Shown here one piece after another: positions 52,557-61,373 of a stretch of DNA of 64,000 nt. Location: positions 806,001-870,000 of the forward strand of contig NZ_CAADHO010000002.1 in the NCBI RefSeq assembly GCF_900699765.1. Reading direction: 5' to 3'. Origin of the DNA: Desulfoluna butyratoxydans (GTDB lineage: Bacteria > Desulfobacterota > Desulfobacteria > Desulfobacterales > Desulfolunaceae). Made by a program: the position numbers and the translations under genes. A model generated the notes under the pieces. It was given only the letters and a program-made list of their open reading frames with translations. It did not search any database and was not told the origin of the DNA. The number at the start of each line of letters is the position of its first letter. The stretch's first letter is position 1.

Positions 52557-53558
52557 TCAAGGCTGGAGTGCAGCCTGCAAGCCTGTCAGGCTTGTTCGTT
52601 TGCCCACGGCGATCACCGTGTCTCCAGGCTTGAGGACGGTTTCAAAGGAGGGGTTGAAGAGCATGGTGCCCTCCGGGGTTTTGATGGCGATGATAATCAG
52701 GTCGAACCGTTGCCGGATGCCCGAATCCTGAAGCATCACATTGACCAGCTCGGAATCGTCGTGGATGACGATCTCCTCCATCTGGATGTCCTTGTTGCGG
52801 TCCTGGAGCGCCAGTTCCAGAAAGTTGGTCACCGTGGGGCGGAGCAGCTTCAGGGCCATGTTGGCGGCCCCCATATCGTAGGGGGACTCCACCATGTTGG
52901 CCCCGGCCGTGATGAGCTTGGACCGGGACTCTTTGTAGCAGCAGCGGGCCATGATGAAGATCTCCGGGTTGAGCTGCCGGGCCGTGAGCACGAGAAAGAC
53001 GTTGTCCGTATCTGTTGCCAGGGCCGCCACCAGGCAGGACGCTTTTTTGATGCCCGCCCGGATGAGGTTCTCTTCCAGGGCGGCATCCCCGGAGATGTAC
53101 AGGGCGCCGTCCGCTTCCATGTGGGGCACCAGCTCCGGTGATTTCTCGATGACCACGATGTCCATGGGGGTGGTGGCCATGAGCTGGTGGTAGAGGACAC
53201 GGCCGATGCGGCCGTAGCCGCAGATGATGTGGTGGTCTTTCAGACGGGTGATTTTCTTGTCCAATTTTCGCCTCCCCATGAGGGTTTGAATCTGGCCCTC
53301 CACCATGAACTGGACCACGGATCCGCCCACGTAAATGAAAAAACTGGTCCCGAGGACAATGATGACCATGGTGAAGTGCCGACCGACGGGGGAGAGGGGG
53401 TGTATTTCTCCGAAACCCACGGTGGTGATGGTAATCAGGGTCATGTAGGCGGCATCGGTGATGCCCCACCCTTCGATGGTCATAAACCCACCGATGCCCA
53501 CCGTGATGATGAGCATCAGGAGAATGACCGAAATAGCGACCTGCTTGAGCCCTTCCAA
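52557..53558 (-). CDS. Potassium channel protein with RCK (TrkA) domains
   Basis: A 333-residue protein of the two-transmembrane Kch/MthK type. Membrane helices lie at about 8-28 and 62-84, with the pore loop between them and the selectivity filter TTVGFGE (about 46-52). A cytoplasmic TrkA-N/RCK domain follows (about 108-225; HIICGYGRIGRVL with the nucleotide-binding glycines, VVIEKSPE, ISGDAALEENL), then a TrkA-C domain (about 245-330). It conducts K+ and is gated by ligands such as NAD(H), ATP or calcium. The filter has F where the classical form has Y, as in several bacterial channels. Confidence 0.93.
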   Translation of the reverse strand: MEGLKQVAISVILLMLIITVGIGGFMTIEGWGITDAAYMTLITITTVGFGEIHPLSPVGRHFTMVIIVLGTSFFIYVGGSVVQFMVEGQIQTLMGRRKLDKKITRLKDHHIICGYGRIGRVLYHQLMATTPMDIVVIEKSPELVPHMEADGALYISGDAALEENLIRAGIKKASCLVAALATDTDNVFLVLTARQLNPEIFIMARCCYKESRSKLITAGANMVESPYDMGAANMALKLLRPTVTNFLELALQDRNKDIQMEEIVIHDDSELVNVMLQDSGIRQRFDLIIIAIKTPEGTMLFNPSFETVLKPGDTVIAVGKRTSLTGLQAALQP

Positions 53559-53844
53559 TGGATCCGCCCCTGTCGTTGACAGTCGGATGTTTGGTGTTGC
53601 AACATCCTGTGTTTAAAGGAAAATCACCTTTAGCGTCTTGCCTTTTGCGGGTGAAAAGATCCCCCATTTTACAGAAAAAAAAGCAGTATTTCCAATACTA
53701 TTCGTTAATAAGTTGTGCTATACACAGCCCAGACGAAATTTCTAGTAGACTGACGGAGAGGTCGTAGGCAAGATCAAGGCCCGGTACTGCCTGTGTTCAC
53801 TGCATTACGATATTTTCATCAAGCAAGGGTTGGAAGGGATGGGC

Positions 53845-54501
53845 ATGGATGTGTTGGAGAGAAAATACGCACGCCAGCGGGAGGAGATGGTCAAGCGTCA
53901 GATCGCCGGGCGCGGCATCAGCGATCCCCGCGTGCTGAAGGTCATGGGGGAGGTGCCCCGTCACCTTTTTGTGAGCGAGGCCCTCATGGATCGGGCCTAC
54001 GGAGACTTTCCCCTCCCCATCGGAGAGAGGCAGACCATATCGCAGCCTTTCATTGTTTCCGAGATGACCCAGGCCCTGGGCCTGTCACCGGATGACCGGG
54101 TCCTGGAACTGGGCACCGGATCCGGCTACCAGGCGGCGATTTTGTCCCGGCTGGTCTATCGCGTGTATACCATCGAGCGGATCCATACCCTGTATATGAG
54201 GGCGCGGAAGGTGTTTGACACCCTGCGCTATTTCAACATCGTACCCCGGTTTTCAGACGGCACCACGGGCTGGCCCGAAGAGGCCCCCTTTGACGCCATC
54301 ATCGTGACGGCAGGGGCCCCGGAGATCCCGACTCACCTCACCGATCAGCTGGCGGACGGCGGACGGCTCGTCATGCCGGTGGGGGGCGCCGATACCCAGG
54401 ACCTGCTTCGCATCACGCGTGCGGGCAATGAGCTGGTGCACGAAAACATGGGCAAGTGCCGATTTGTTCCCCTCATCGGGGAATTCGGCTGGAAGGAGTA
54501 A
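53845..54501 (+). CDS. pcm: Protein-L-isoaspartate O-methyltransferase
   Basis: A 218-residue SAM-dependent repair enzyme that methylates isoaspartyl residues in damaged proteins. Motifs: MVKRQIAGRGISDPRVL near the N-terminus, PLPIGERQTISQPFIV (about 58-73) with the substrate site, motif I VLELGTGSGYQAAIL (near 88-102) and VTAGAPEIP (near 155). The length is normal. ATG 53845 is preferred because GGAAGG lies seven bases upstream; 53839 is an alternative. The next gene starts six bases after its stop. Confidence 0.95.
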   Translation: MDVLERKYARQREEMVKRQIAGRGISDPRVLKVMGEVPRHLFVSEALMDRAYGDFPLPIGERQTISQPFIVSEMTQALGLSPDDRVLELGTGSGYQAAILSRLVYRVYTIERIHTLYMRARKVFDTLRYFNIVPRFSDGTTGWPEEAPFDAIIVTAGAPEIPTHLTDQLADGGRLVMPVGGADTQDLLRITRAGNELVHENMGKCRFVPLIGEFGWKE

Positions 54502-54507
54502 CAACCG

Positions 54508-55095
54508 ATGCAGATTATGCGTCGTCTTTACGACTGGGTGCTGAGCTGGTCGGAGTCCCCCTACGGGAGCTGGGCCCTTTTCCTCATCGCCTTTGCCGAA
54601 TCGTCCTTTTTTCCCATTCCCCCGGACGTCCTCCTCGTTGCCCTGGCCGTGGGCGCCCACAAAAAGGCCTTTCGGTTTGCCCTGATCTGCACCGCAGGCT
54701 CAGTGCTGGGGGGTATGCTCGGGTACCTCATCGGCTGGCAGTTCATGGCCGCCATCGGGGACCGCATCGTGGCCCTCTTCGGCTTTGCCGACAAGTTCGC
54801 CCGGGTGGAACACCTCTACAACACCTGGGACGCCTGGGTGGTTTTTATCGCCGGGTTTACACCCATTCCCTACAAGGTGTTCACCATCGCCGCAGGGCTC
54901 TTCTCCATCAATTTTCCCATCTTTGTCCTTGCCTCCGCCGTGGGCAGGGCCGGTCGCTTTTGTCTGGTGGCCGGGCTCATCTACCTCTTCGGCCCCACCA
55001 TCAAAGCCTTTATCGACAAGTACTTCAACCTGGTGGTTACCGCCTTCACCGTCCTTCTCGTGGGCGGGTTTGTTCTTATTGCCCACGTGATGTAG
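54508..55095 (+). CDS. YqaA/DedA-type membrane protein (VTT domain)
   Basis: A 195-residue membrane protein of the SNARE-associated/VTT family. The conserved ESSFFPIPPDVLL segment lies near residue 31 (re-entrant loop), followed by GSVLGGMLGYLIGW and the second half FIAGFTPIPYKVFTIAAG near 113-130. Four to five hydrophobic helices are visible. Relatives transport or flip lipids such as undecaprenyl phosphate, but YqaA itself is not characterised. It is directly downstream of pcm (six bases), with its own ribosome site GGAGTAAC overlapping the pcm stop. Confidence 0.88.
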   Translation: MQIMRRLYDWVLSWSESPYGSWALFLIAFAESSFFPIPPDVLLVALAVGAHKKAFRFALICTAGSVLGGMLGYLIGWQFMAAIGDRIVALFGFADKFARVEHLYNTWDAWVVFIAGFTPIPYKVFTIAAGLFSINFPIFVLASAVGRAGRFCLVAGLIYLFGPTIKAFIDKYFNLVVTAFTVLLVGGFVLIAHVM

Positions 55096-55177
55096 GGCGC
55101 GCGCTGGGGGCAGCTTGAAACCTTTCAGCGCCTGCATGAACGGAACCCATCGCTGCAAGCGATATCGATGCATTACC

Positions 55178-55457
55178 AATGCCCCCGTGTCTTAACCCGA
55201 GGAACAAAGGTTAAACCACGGGGGTATTCTGTTCTTGGTCCCACCTGGCCGCCGGAGGCAGTGCGGATAGATCCACATTGGACAAGTCGCAACACCATAC
55301 CCTGTTACGTCGAAGCTTGTGAGCCAGCTCGCATAAACCATCGGCGTTTATGTCGGGCAAAGCCGGAGTCGAAGGCCCTTGTGCTTTGGCCCGAGGAACG
55401 AGGGGCGAAGCGCAAGGGCTATCAGCTTTCGAGGTGGCTCACCTCGCCGCCGGAGGC
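55178..55457. repeat. Tandem dispersed elements, including a 200-bp copy related to 19250-19454
   Basis: 55178-55259: stem AATGCCCCCGTG.../CACGGGGGTATT with loop GAGGAACAA (55199-55207), then CCACCTGGCCGCCGGAGGC. 55252-55457 (sharing that end): GCAGTGCGG..., TGGACAAGTCGCAACA, CGTTTATGTCGGGC..AGCC, stem GCCCTTGTGCTTTGGCCC (55375-55392) / 55402-55419 with loop GAGGAACGA (55393-55401, two G-T pairs and one mismatch), then GCTTTC-GAGGTGG-CT-CACCTC-GCCGCCGGAGGC. Ends ten bases before the LysR stop codon. Confidence 0.9.
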
Positions 55458-55463
55458 TCGCTT

Positions 55464-56354
55464 TTAACTTGTTTTCTTGAGAAAGGCGGCAAAGGCGTCT
55501 GCCAGGGGGGAGGGGGTGCGCTTCTTGTGGCGGGTGAGGTAGAAGGAGCGCTTGAGGTTCACCCCTTCGATGGCGATGGCGGACAAAAGGCCGGCCTGGA
55601 TGTCCCGCTCCACGGCCCGCGTGGAGAGGATGGAGACCCCCACCCCGCACTTGACAGCCTCGCACACGGAGACGGTGTTGCCCATGCGGGCGGCGATTTT
55701 CAGGTCAGACGGGTTGAATCCGGCGTCGGAGAGACTCTGGTCCAGGGACTTCAGGGTACCGGAGCCCTTTTCCCGGGTGACAAAGGGTTCGGTTTTCAGC
55801 ATCTCCACGGGGATGCTTTTTCGTTTGGCCCAGGGGTGATCGGCGGGGACGATGAGGCGCATGTCGTCTTCGAAAAGGGGCTCCTGAAAGATGGCCGGGT
55901 CCGAAAGGGGCGCCCCTGTGACGGCCAGCTCCACGTCACCGTTCAAGATACCGTCGGCAATGTCCCGGGTGTCCCGGATGATGAGGGAGACCTGGACTTC
56001 GGGGTGGGCCTTGGCAAACCGGCCGATGATTTCAGGCAGGATGTATCCGCCGGGGATGGTGCTTCCGCCCAGGGTCAGGGAGCCTTTGGTGACACCCCGG
56101 AACTGGGAGAGGGCGGTCTCGGCCTCGTCCCGCAGGGCCAGCAGGCGCTTGGCGTAGCTGAAGAGCAGGGTCCCTGCCTTGGTGGGCAGCACCTCTTTGC
56201 CCAGGCGGTCCAGGAGGCGGAATCCGCAGTGCTCCTCCAGGTCCTTGATGTGGCTGCTCACCGTGGGTTGGGAGAGGTAGATCGCTTCGGCTGCACGGGA
56301 GAAGCTCTTGAGCTCCACCACCTTGCAGAATATGGTCAGTTGCCAGAAATCCAT
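55464..56354 (-). CDS. LysR-family transcriptional regulator
   Basis: A 296-residue LysR regulator: winged helix-turn-helix at residues 1-62 (VVELKSFSRAAEAIYLSQPTVSSHIKDL read in parts) and a periplasmic-binding-type effector domain (about 90-295; GSLTLGGSTIPGGYILPEII, FVTREKGSGT). The wording of the N-terminus, and its place in a Desulfobacterota-type genome, resembles the LysR group associated with selenium metabolism; this link is from memory and unproven. The gene is the last of the coaD operon, five bases after coaD. A large repeat follows its stop. Confidence 0.9.
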   Translation of the reverse strand: MDFWQLTIFCKVVELKSFSRAAEAIYLSQPTVSSHIKDLEEHCGFRLLDRLGKEVLPTKAGTLLFSYAKRLLALRDEAETALSQFRGVTKGSLTLGGSTIPGGYILPEIIGRFAKAHPEVQVSLIIRDTRDIADGILNGDVELAVTGAPLSDPAIFQEPLFEDDMRLIVPADHPWAKRKSIPVEMLKTEPFVTREKGSGTLKSLDQSLSDAGFNPSDLKIAARMGNTVSVCEAVKCGVGVSILSTRAVERDIQAGLLSAIAIEGVNLKRSFYLTRHKKRTPSPLADAFAAFLKKTS

Positions 56355-56359
56355 GCCCG

Positions 56360-56857
56360 TTAACCCTTGCTGTATGCCTGGTGAAATTTATCTTTGAGCT
56401 TTTTCTCGATGGAGGGGGGCACCATGCCGGAGACGTCCCCGCCGAAGCTTGCCACTTCCTTGATGCCGGAGGAGCTGGTGAAGATCCAGCGCATGCCGGT
56501 CATGAGAAAGACCGTCTGCACATCGCGGTTGAGCCGCCGGTTGAACATGGCCATCTGAAATTCGTTCTCGAAGTCCGAAACCGCCCGCATCCCGCGCAGG
56601 ATGGCGTTGGCGTTTCGCTTTCGGGCGTAATCCACCACCAGCCCGTCAAAGGCATCCACCTCCACGGAATCCATTCCCTGAAAACAGTCCCGGATCATGG
56701 ACAGGCGCTCCTCCACGGAAAAGAGGGGTTTTTTTGCCCGGTTGTTGAGGGTCACAATGACCACTTTGTCGAAGATTTTCAATCCACGTTCCACAAGATC
56801 GATGTGGCCATTGGTGAGGGGGTCGAAGGAACCGGGGTAAACGGCGATTGTTTCCAT
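56360..56857 (-). CDS. coaD: Phosphopantetheine adenylyltransferase
   Basis: A 165-residue hexameric nucleotidyltransferase making dephospho-CoA from 4'-phosphopantetheine and ATP. The active-site T/HxGH motif is in GSFDPLTNGHIDLVERG (residues 9-25), the substrate loop in RGMRAVSDFENEFQMA (about 88-103), and the C-terminal ISSSG-type motif reads TSSSGIKEVASFGG (about 127-140). The size is standard. It follows rsmD on the same strand, a common bacterial arrangement, but a 245-bp gap with a strong hairpin separates them here. Confidence 0.96.
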   Translation of the reverse strand: METIAVYPGSFDPLTNGHIDLVERGLKIFDKVVIVTLNNRAKKPLFSVEERLSMIRDCFQGMDSVEVDAFDGLVVDYARKRNANAILRGMRAVSDFENEFQMAMFNRRLNRDVQTVFLMTGMRWIFTSSSGIKEVASFGGDVSGMVPPSIEKKLKDKFHQAYSKG

Positions 56858-56993
56858 GGTGTCAGATCCTTTTTCGCTGAATGAACAGTGGGCCCAATGT
56901 CAGAGAAGCTCTAACACAAAAAAAAGAGGGTGAACAACCTTTTTCATCGGAAATTGCATATGTTAGAGGGCTGGAGGGCGAAGGCCGGTTACC

Positions 56994-57057
56994 GGTTCCG
57001 CCACCGCGGCAGTGAATGCCGCGGCAGCAGGTGACGGGAACCCCATGAATTAAGGGG
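56994..57057. other. Candidate structured RNA between rsmD and coaD
   Basis: GGTTCCGCCACCGCGGCAG (56994-57012) folds back on CTGCCGCGG- and GGTGACGGGAACC-type sequence up to 57042, giving a long hairpin with small bulges. CCCC-ATGAATTAA-GGGG follows (57041-57057). It does not belong to the CCTCCGGCGG repeat family and is transcribed with the operon on the minus strand. Confidence 0.45.
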
Positions 57058-57102
57058 AGTTGCCCGGGGCGAGCCGGAGGGCCCGCATTTTTCGGGGCTC
57101 CC

Positions 57103-57651
57103 TTACAGGGGAGAGAGGAAGGAGAGGGCTGTGGAGCCGTAGTGCCGGGTCTCGGTGAGGGCCAGGCCGTCGGGCGCCGCCGGTGACTCGTCTGCGGCGT
57201 GTTCCACCACCACAAGCCCTTCCGGGGCCAGGGCCCCGGCTTGGATGAGGTGGGCCAGGGCCAGGTCGGCCAGGCCCTTGCGATAAGGGGGGTCCATGAA
57301 CACCAGGTCCAGCCGGGCGGGGTAGCGGGAGAGGCAGCCCAGGTTGCGGGCGATGTCCCACTTTGTGACGGTGCTTCTCTCCTCAAAGCCGCAGGCGGCG
57401 ATGTTCTTTCGGCAGGTCTCCAGGGCCTGGCGCTGGTTGTCCACAAAGAGGCAATGGTCCGCCCCCCGGCTCAGGGCTTCGAGGCCCAGGGCCCCGGTGC
57501 CCGAGAAGAGATCCAGGACAAAGGCCCCCCGGATGTGGTTCTGGATGATGTTGAAGAGGGTCTCCTTGACCCGGTCCGCCGTGGGCCGGGTGGCCATGCC
57601 TGGGACGGCCAGGAGTTTTTTCTTGCGTCGTTCTCCGCCAATGATGCGCAT
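57103..57651 (-). CDS. rsmD: 16S rRNA (guanine(966)-N2)-methyltransferase RsmD
   Basis: A 182-residue SAM-dependent methyltransferase acting on G966 in the small ribosomal subunit. The N-terminal MRIIGGERRKKKL, the RPTADRVKETLFNII segment (about 22-36), motif I VLDLFSGTGALGLEAL (about 44-59) and the catalytic MDPPYRKG (near 118) are those of RsmD. The gene precedes coaD, as in many bacteria, and lies 18 bases after ntrX. Confidence 0.95.
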   Translation of the reverse strand: MRIIGGERRKKKLLAVPGMATRPTADRVKETLFNIIQNHIRGAFVLDLFSGTGALGLEALSRGADHCLFVDNQRQALETCRKNIAACGFEERSTVTKWDIARNLGCLSRYPARLDLVFMDPPYRKGLADLALAHLIQAGALAPEGLVVVEHAADESPAAPDGLALTETRHYGSTALSFLSPL

Positions 57652-57669
57652 GGATGATGCCTGATGCCC

Positions 57670-59019
57670 TTACGATTTGAGAATTTTGGTGATGTGGCCC
57701 TTGCTGACGCCCAGGCTTTTGGCTGCTGCCGCCGTGTCGTTGTCGCACTCTGCGAGGCGCCTTTTGATGTACTCCCGCTCAAAGGCCTCTTTGGCCTCCC
57801 GGAAGTCGGCGATATCGGCCAGCTCAGAGAGGCTGTCCGCGCTCTCTCTGGCCTCCGGGGCGCGGTAGGGCGTGGGAAGATCGGCCAGGGCGACGGTCTC
57901 TTTGTTGACGGTGATGAGCAGGCGCTCCACAAGGTTCTTCAGCTCCCGCACATTGCCGGGCCAGTTGTGGTCGGCCAGGGCTTCCATGGCGTCCTGTTCA
58001 AAGGCTTTGGGCTCGGATTCGGAGGCTTTGCACCACTCCTGGGTAAAGCGCCCCACAAGCAGGGGGAGGTCCTCTATCCGGTTGCGCAAGGGGGGCATCT
58101 CCAGGGGCACGCCGTTGAGGCGGAAGTAGAGGTCTTCCCTGAAGCGACCCTCTTCGATCTCTTTTCTCAGGTCCTTGTTGGTGGCGGCGATGATGCGCAC
58201 GTTGACGTCGATGACCCGGCTTCCGCCCAGGCGGCAGAAGCGTTTCTCTTCGATGACCTGGAGCAGCTTGCCCTGGTTGGCCAGGGTCATGTCCCCGATC
58301 TCGTTGAAAAAGAGGGTGCCCCCGTCGGCCAGCTCAAAGCGGCCGATGTGCTTGGCCTTGGCCCCTTCAAAGGCGCCTTTTTCGTGGCCGAGGAGCTCGC
58401 TTTCAAAAAGGGCTTCCGGGATGGCCGCGCAGTTGACCGTGATTAAAGGGCTCTCTGAATGGGTGCTGAACTGATGGATGGTGCGGGCGGCAAGCTCCTT
58501 GCCGGTGCCGTTCTCCCCGGTGATGAGGATGGGGGCTTCGGTGGGGGCGGCCGCGATGATCTGCTGCTTCAGGGCAAGGATGGGGGGGCTGGATCCGTCG
58601 ATGGCGTTTTTGGCGATCATGCGGGTCCGCAGGAAGCGGTTCTCCTCTTCCAGCTTGCGAAAGTTCAGGGCGTTGTTGATGGCCACGATGACCTTGTCGA
58701 TGCTGATGGGCTTTTCGATGAAGCTGAAGGCCCCGTACTTGGTGGCGGTGACCGCCGTGTCGATGGTGCCGTGGCCGGAGATCATGATAACGGGAATGTC
58801 CGGGTGGGACTTCTTGATCTCCCGCAGGGTTTCAATGCCGTCCAGGCCCGGCATCCAGATGTCCAGCAGCACCAGGTCGGGGTGCTCGGCATCGATGGTC
58901 TTCAGGCACTCATAGCCGTTGGGGGCTGTCAGGACGTTAAATCCCTCGTCGGAGAGCAGCCCCTCAAGGGAATGGAGGATGGGCTGTTCGTCATCCACAA
59001 TAAGCAGGGTTGGAAACAT
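57670..59019 (-). CDS. ntrX: NtrX-like response regulator with degenerate sigma-54 contact and Walker B motifs
   Basis: A 449-residue NtrC-family protein: receiver domain (1-120, phospho-acceptor D53), AAA+ domain (about 140-375; Walker A GENGTGKE at 168-175), and a C-terminal helix-turn-helix (LAECDNDTAAAAKSLGVSKGHITKIL). The sigma-54 contact loop reads GAFEGA (215-220) instead of GAFTGA. Walker B reads GGTLFFNE (233-240), with asparagine in place of the usual aspartate. It is therefore doubtful that it opens sigma-54 promoters; NtrX proteins in alphaproteobacteria also lack a functional GAFTGA. It forms a two-component system with NtrY, 44 bases upstream, and lies in the lpxC operon. Confidence 0.93.
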   Translation of the reverse strand: MFPTLLIVDDEQPILHSLEGLLSDEGFNVLTAPNGYECLKTIDAEHPDLVLLDIWMPGLDGIETLREIKKSHPDIPVIMISGHGTIDTAVTATKYGAFSFIEKPISIDKVIVAINNALNFRKLEEENRFLRTRMIAKNAIDGSSPPILALKQQIIAAAPTEAPILITGENGTGKELAARTIHQFSTHSESPLITVNCAAIPEALFESELLGHEKGAFEGAKAKHIGRFELADGGTLFFNEIGDMTLANQGKLLQVIEEKRFCRLGGSRVIDVNVRIIAATNKDLRKEIEEGRFREDLYFRLNGVPLEMPPLRNRIEDLPLLVGRFTQEWCKASESEPKAFEQDAMEALADHNWPGNVRELKNLVERLLITVNKETVALADLPTPYRAPEARESADSLSELADIADFREAKEAFEREYIKRRLAECDNDTAAAAKSLGVSKGHITKILKS

Positions 59020-59063
59020 AAGGTGTTCTCCTTGGGCGGGCTCTTGGTGAGCCGAAGCCGGGA

Positions 59064-61364
59064 TCAGGCCGGGGCCTGTACCGGGAATTCAATGACGAAG
59101 CGGGTGCCGGTGGGATCGTTGTCCAGCACCCGGATTTCGGCGTTATGGTCGGAAACAATGGAGTTGACGATGGCAAGGCCCAGGCCGGTCCCGGATTTTT
59201 TGGTCGAAAAGTAGGGCTCAAAGAGCCGGGCTTTGACGGGATCGGGGATGCCGGTTCCGGAGTCGGCCACCTCCAGGGTGACCACCTGTTTGAGGCTGTT
59301 GTACGAAAGGGAAAGGGCGATTCGCCCCCGGCCCCGAACAGCCGCCACGGCGTTTTCGATCAGGTTGATGAGGGCCTGCTTGATCAACTGACGGTCGAGA
59401 TTCAAAAGGGGAATATCATTTACAAACTCAACTGTAAACTCAATATCGGGGAGGCCTTCCCGGTAGAGCACCAGGCAGTCTTCCACGATGGGGGGCAGCT
59501 CACAGGGCTCGGGGTTGGCGGTGGGGAAGCGGGCAAAAGAGGCAAAGGAGTTCACCAGGTTGCGGATGAGGTCCACGTGTTCGATGATGGTGCGGGTGCA
59601 CTCGTCGAAAACCGGCTCGGCCACCACCTTGGAGTAGCGGCGCTTGAGGCGCTCGGCCGACAGGGCGATGGGGGTCAGGGGGTTTTTGACCTCGTGGGCG
59701 ATGCGCCTGGCCACCTCTCTCCAGGCCGCAAGGCGCTGGATCTTTTCCAGCTCCGTCATGTCGTCAAAGACGATGACCAGGCCCATGGGGTTACCGTTGT
59801 CGTCCCGGAGGGTGGTGGAGTGGACGTTGAAGCTCCGGGGCTTGCCGCTGATGGCAAGGGAGACGGGAAAGTTGATGCCGTTGCCGGAGTTTTCCAGTTT
59901 TTCCGAGATCTCCTTGGCGGTCTGGCTCTCCTGGCCCCCCAGGAGTTCGGTGTAGTGGTGGCGGATCACATGCTTGCTCTTGACCTGCAGCATGCGCTCG
60001 GCAGACTTGTTGATGGTGGCCACATGGCCCGACGGGTCCAGGGAGATGACCCCGGCCGAGACGCTCTGCAGGACAATCTCCATGTACTGTCGCTGCTCTT
60101 CGATCTCCAGGTTCTGCTCTTTAAGCATGCGGGCGGACAGGGCCAGCTGTTCCCGGCTGATCCCAAGGTCACGGGTCATCTTGTTGAAGTCCACCACCAG
60201 GCTTCCGATCTCGTCGTTTGCCACCACGTCGATGTGAAATGAGAGGTCCCCTTCGGCCACGCGCCGCGTGCCCTTGGCAAGTTCCATGATGGGGATGGTG
60301 ATGGAGCGGGCCAGGTAAAAGGCAAACCAGATGGCGCAGAAGAGCACCAGCAGGGCCACAATGGACAGGGCGATGAAATAGGTGGTGCGGATGGGCTTTT
60401 TCATCAGCTTGATCTGCTGATACTCCTCAAAGCCCCGGGTTACCGAAGAGATGTTGCCCACCAGCTCCCTGGAGACCCGGATGGTGATCACCACGTAGGC
60501 TCGTGCGTTCTGGCGATCGGCCCGGAAGGGGACGGTGGCGATGCTGCGGATGAGTTCCTGGCCCCCGCTCTCTTCGATGAGGGTGTGGATCCCCTTGGAC
60601 TGCGCAGCTTTCTGGAGTTCCCCGGCGGCGATGAGGTTGAGGGTGGTGGGGGCGGTATCCGAAGAGATGGAGAAGGTGAGGCGCTCGGTGTTTTTGCCGT
60701 AGACCTCGATGGCGTCTAAGTTGAAGGCGCGCTGGCTCACCACGATGTAATTGGACAGGGCGCTTTTTTTGCTGGAGCTCAGGTATTTTTTGTCCAGCTG
60801 GTAGGCGATGCGATCCAGGAAGAAGGCGTTGTTTTTTTCGATGTGGGTGTAAAGCTCCCGCCCGATGGACAGGGAGTTTTCAAGGGCCTGTTCCACCGGG
60901 GCGTTGAACCAGTAGGCGATGCTGGTGGAGATGAACTGCATGGAAAAGTAAAAGAGCACCACCGTGGGCACCAGGGTCAGGGTGATGAAGGCGATGACGA
61001 GCTTCACCCGGAGCTTGGAGCCCATGGTCTTTTTCCGTCTGTCGAAGTAGGCCTTGGCCAGGTTGCGGAAGACCAGGATGATCAGGGTCAGCAGCAGCAT
61101 CATGTTGATGTTGATGAGGATGAACATCAACAGGGTGTTGGAGATGGGGAAGTTGGCGCCGTAGTTTGACGCCTTGCTGATGGCGTAGGAGATGAGCCCC
61201 ACGGTCACGACAAGAAGGCCAATGAAGAGAAACTCCCGCTTCTGGCGCTTTTTTTCCGCCTCGGCCGAGGGGCGCTTCATGGACAGGTCCATGGGCATCC
61301 GGCCGGGGGAGGAACCGGTTTTCTGGGAAGGCTCGGTGGGGGGCGTGTCAAGGGGTGGGGTCAT
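59064..61364 (-). CDS. ntrY: NtrY-like sensor histidine kinase
   Basis: A 766-residue membrane kinase. Three or so hydrophobic helices lie at about 45-65, 78-100 and 118-145, then an extracytoplasmic region (about 150-325) and another helix (about 332-352). A HAMP domain follows (about 355-405), PAS (about 425-530; IVLQSVSAGVISLDPSG), HisKA with the phospho-histidine in RRIAHEVKNPLTP (about 570) and HATPase (NLIENAVAAV, GTGLGLAIVNSI). It pairs with NtrX encoded next. ATG 61364 is chosen with AAGAGG upstream. It starts ten bases after the DUF4390 gene stop, as in many Desulfobacterota and Geobacter-type genomes. Confidence 0.94.
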   Translation of the reverse strand: MTPPLDTPPTEPSQKTGSSPGRMPMDLSMKRPSAEAEKKRQKREFLFIGLLVVTVGLISYAISKASNYGANFPISNTLLMFILININMMLLLTLIILVFRNLAKAYFDRRKKTMGSKLRVKLVIAFITLTLVPTVVLFYFSMQFISTSIAYWFNAPVEQALENSLSIGRELYTHIEKNNAFFLDRIAYQLDKKYLSSSKKSALSNYIVVSQRAFNLDAIEVYGKNTERLTFSISSDTAPTTLNLIAAGELQKAAQSKGIHTLIEESGGQELIRSIATVPFRADRQNARAYVVITIRVSRELVGNISSVTRGFEEYQQIKLMKKPIRTTYFIALSIVALLVLFCAIWFAFYLARSITIPIMELAKGTRRVAEGDLSFHIDVVANDEIGSLVVDFNKMTRDLGISREQLALSARMLKEQNLEIEEQRQYMEIVLQSVSAGVISLDPSGHVATINKSAERMLQVKSKHVIRHHYTELLGGQESQTAKEISEKLENSGNGINFPVSLAISGKPRSFNVHSTTLRDDNGNPMGLVIVFDDMTELEKIQRLAAWREVARRIAHEVKNPLTPIALSAERLKRRYSKVVAEPVFDECTRTIIEHVDLIRNLVNSFASFARFPTANPEPCELPPIVEDCLVLYREGLPDIEFTVEFVNDIPLLNLDRQLIKQALINLIENAVAAVRGRGRIALSLSYNSLKQVVTLEVADSGTGIPDPVKARLFEPYFSTKKSGTGLGLAIVNSIVSDHNAEIRVLDNDPTGTRFVIEFPVQAPA

Positions 61365-61373
61365 GGCCACCTC

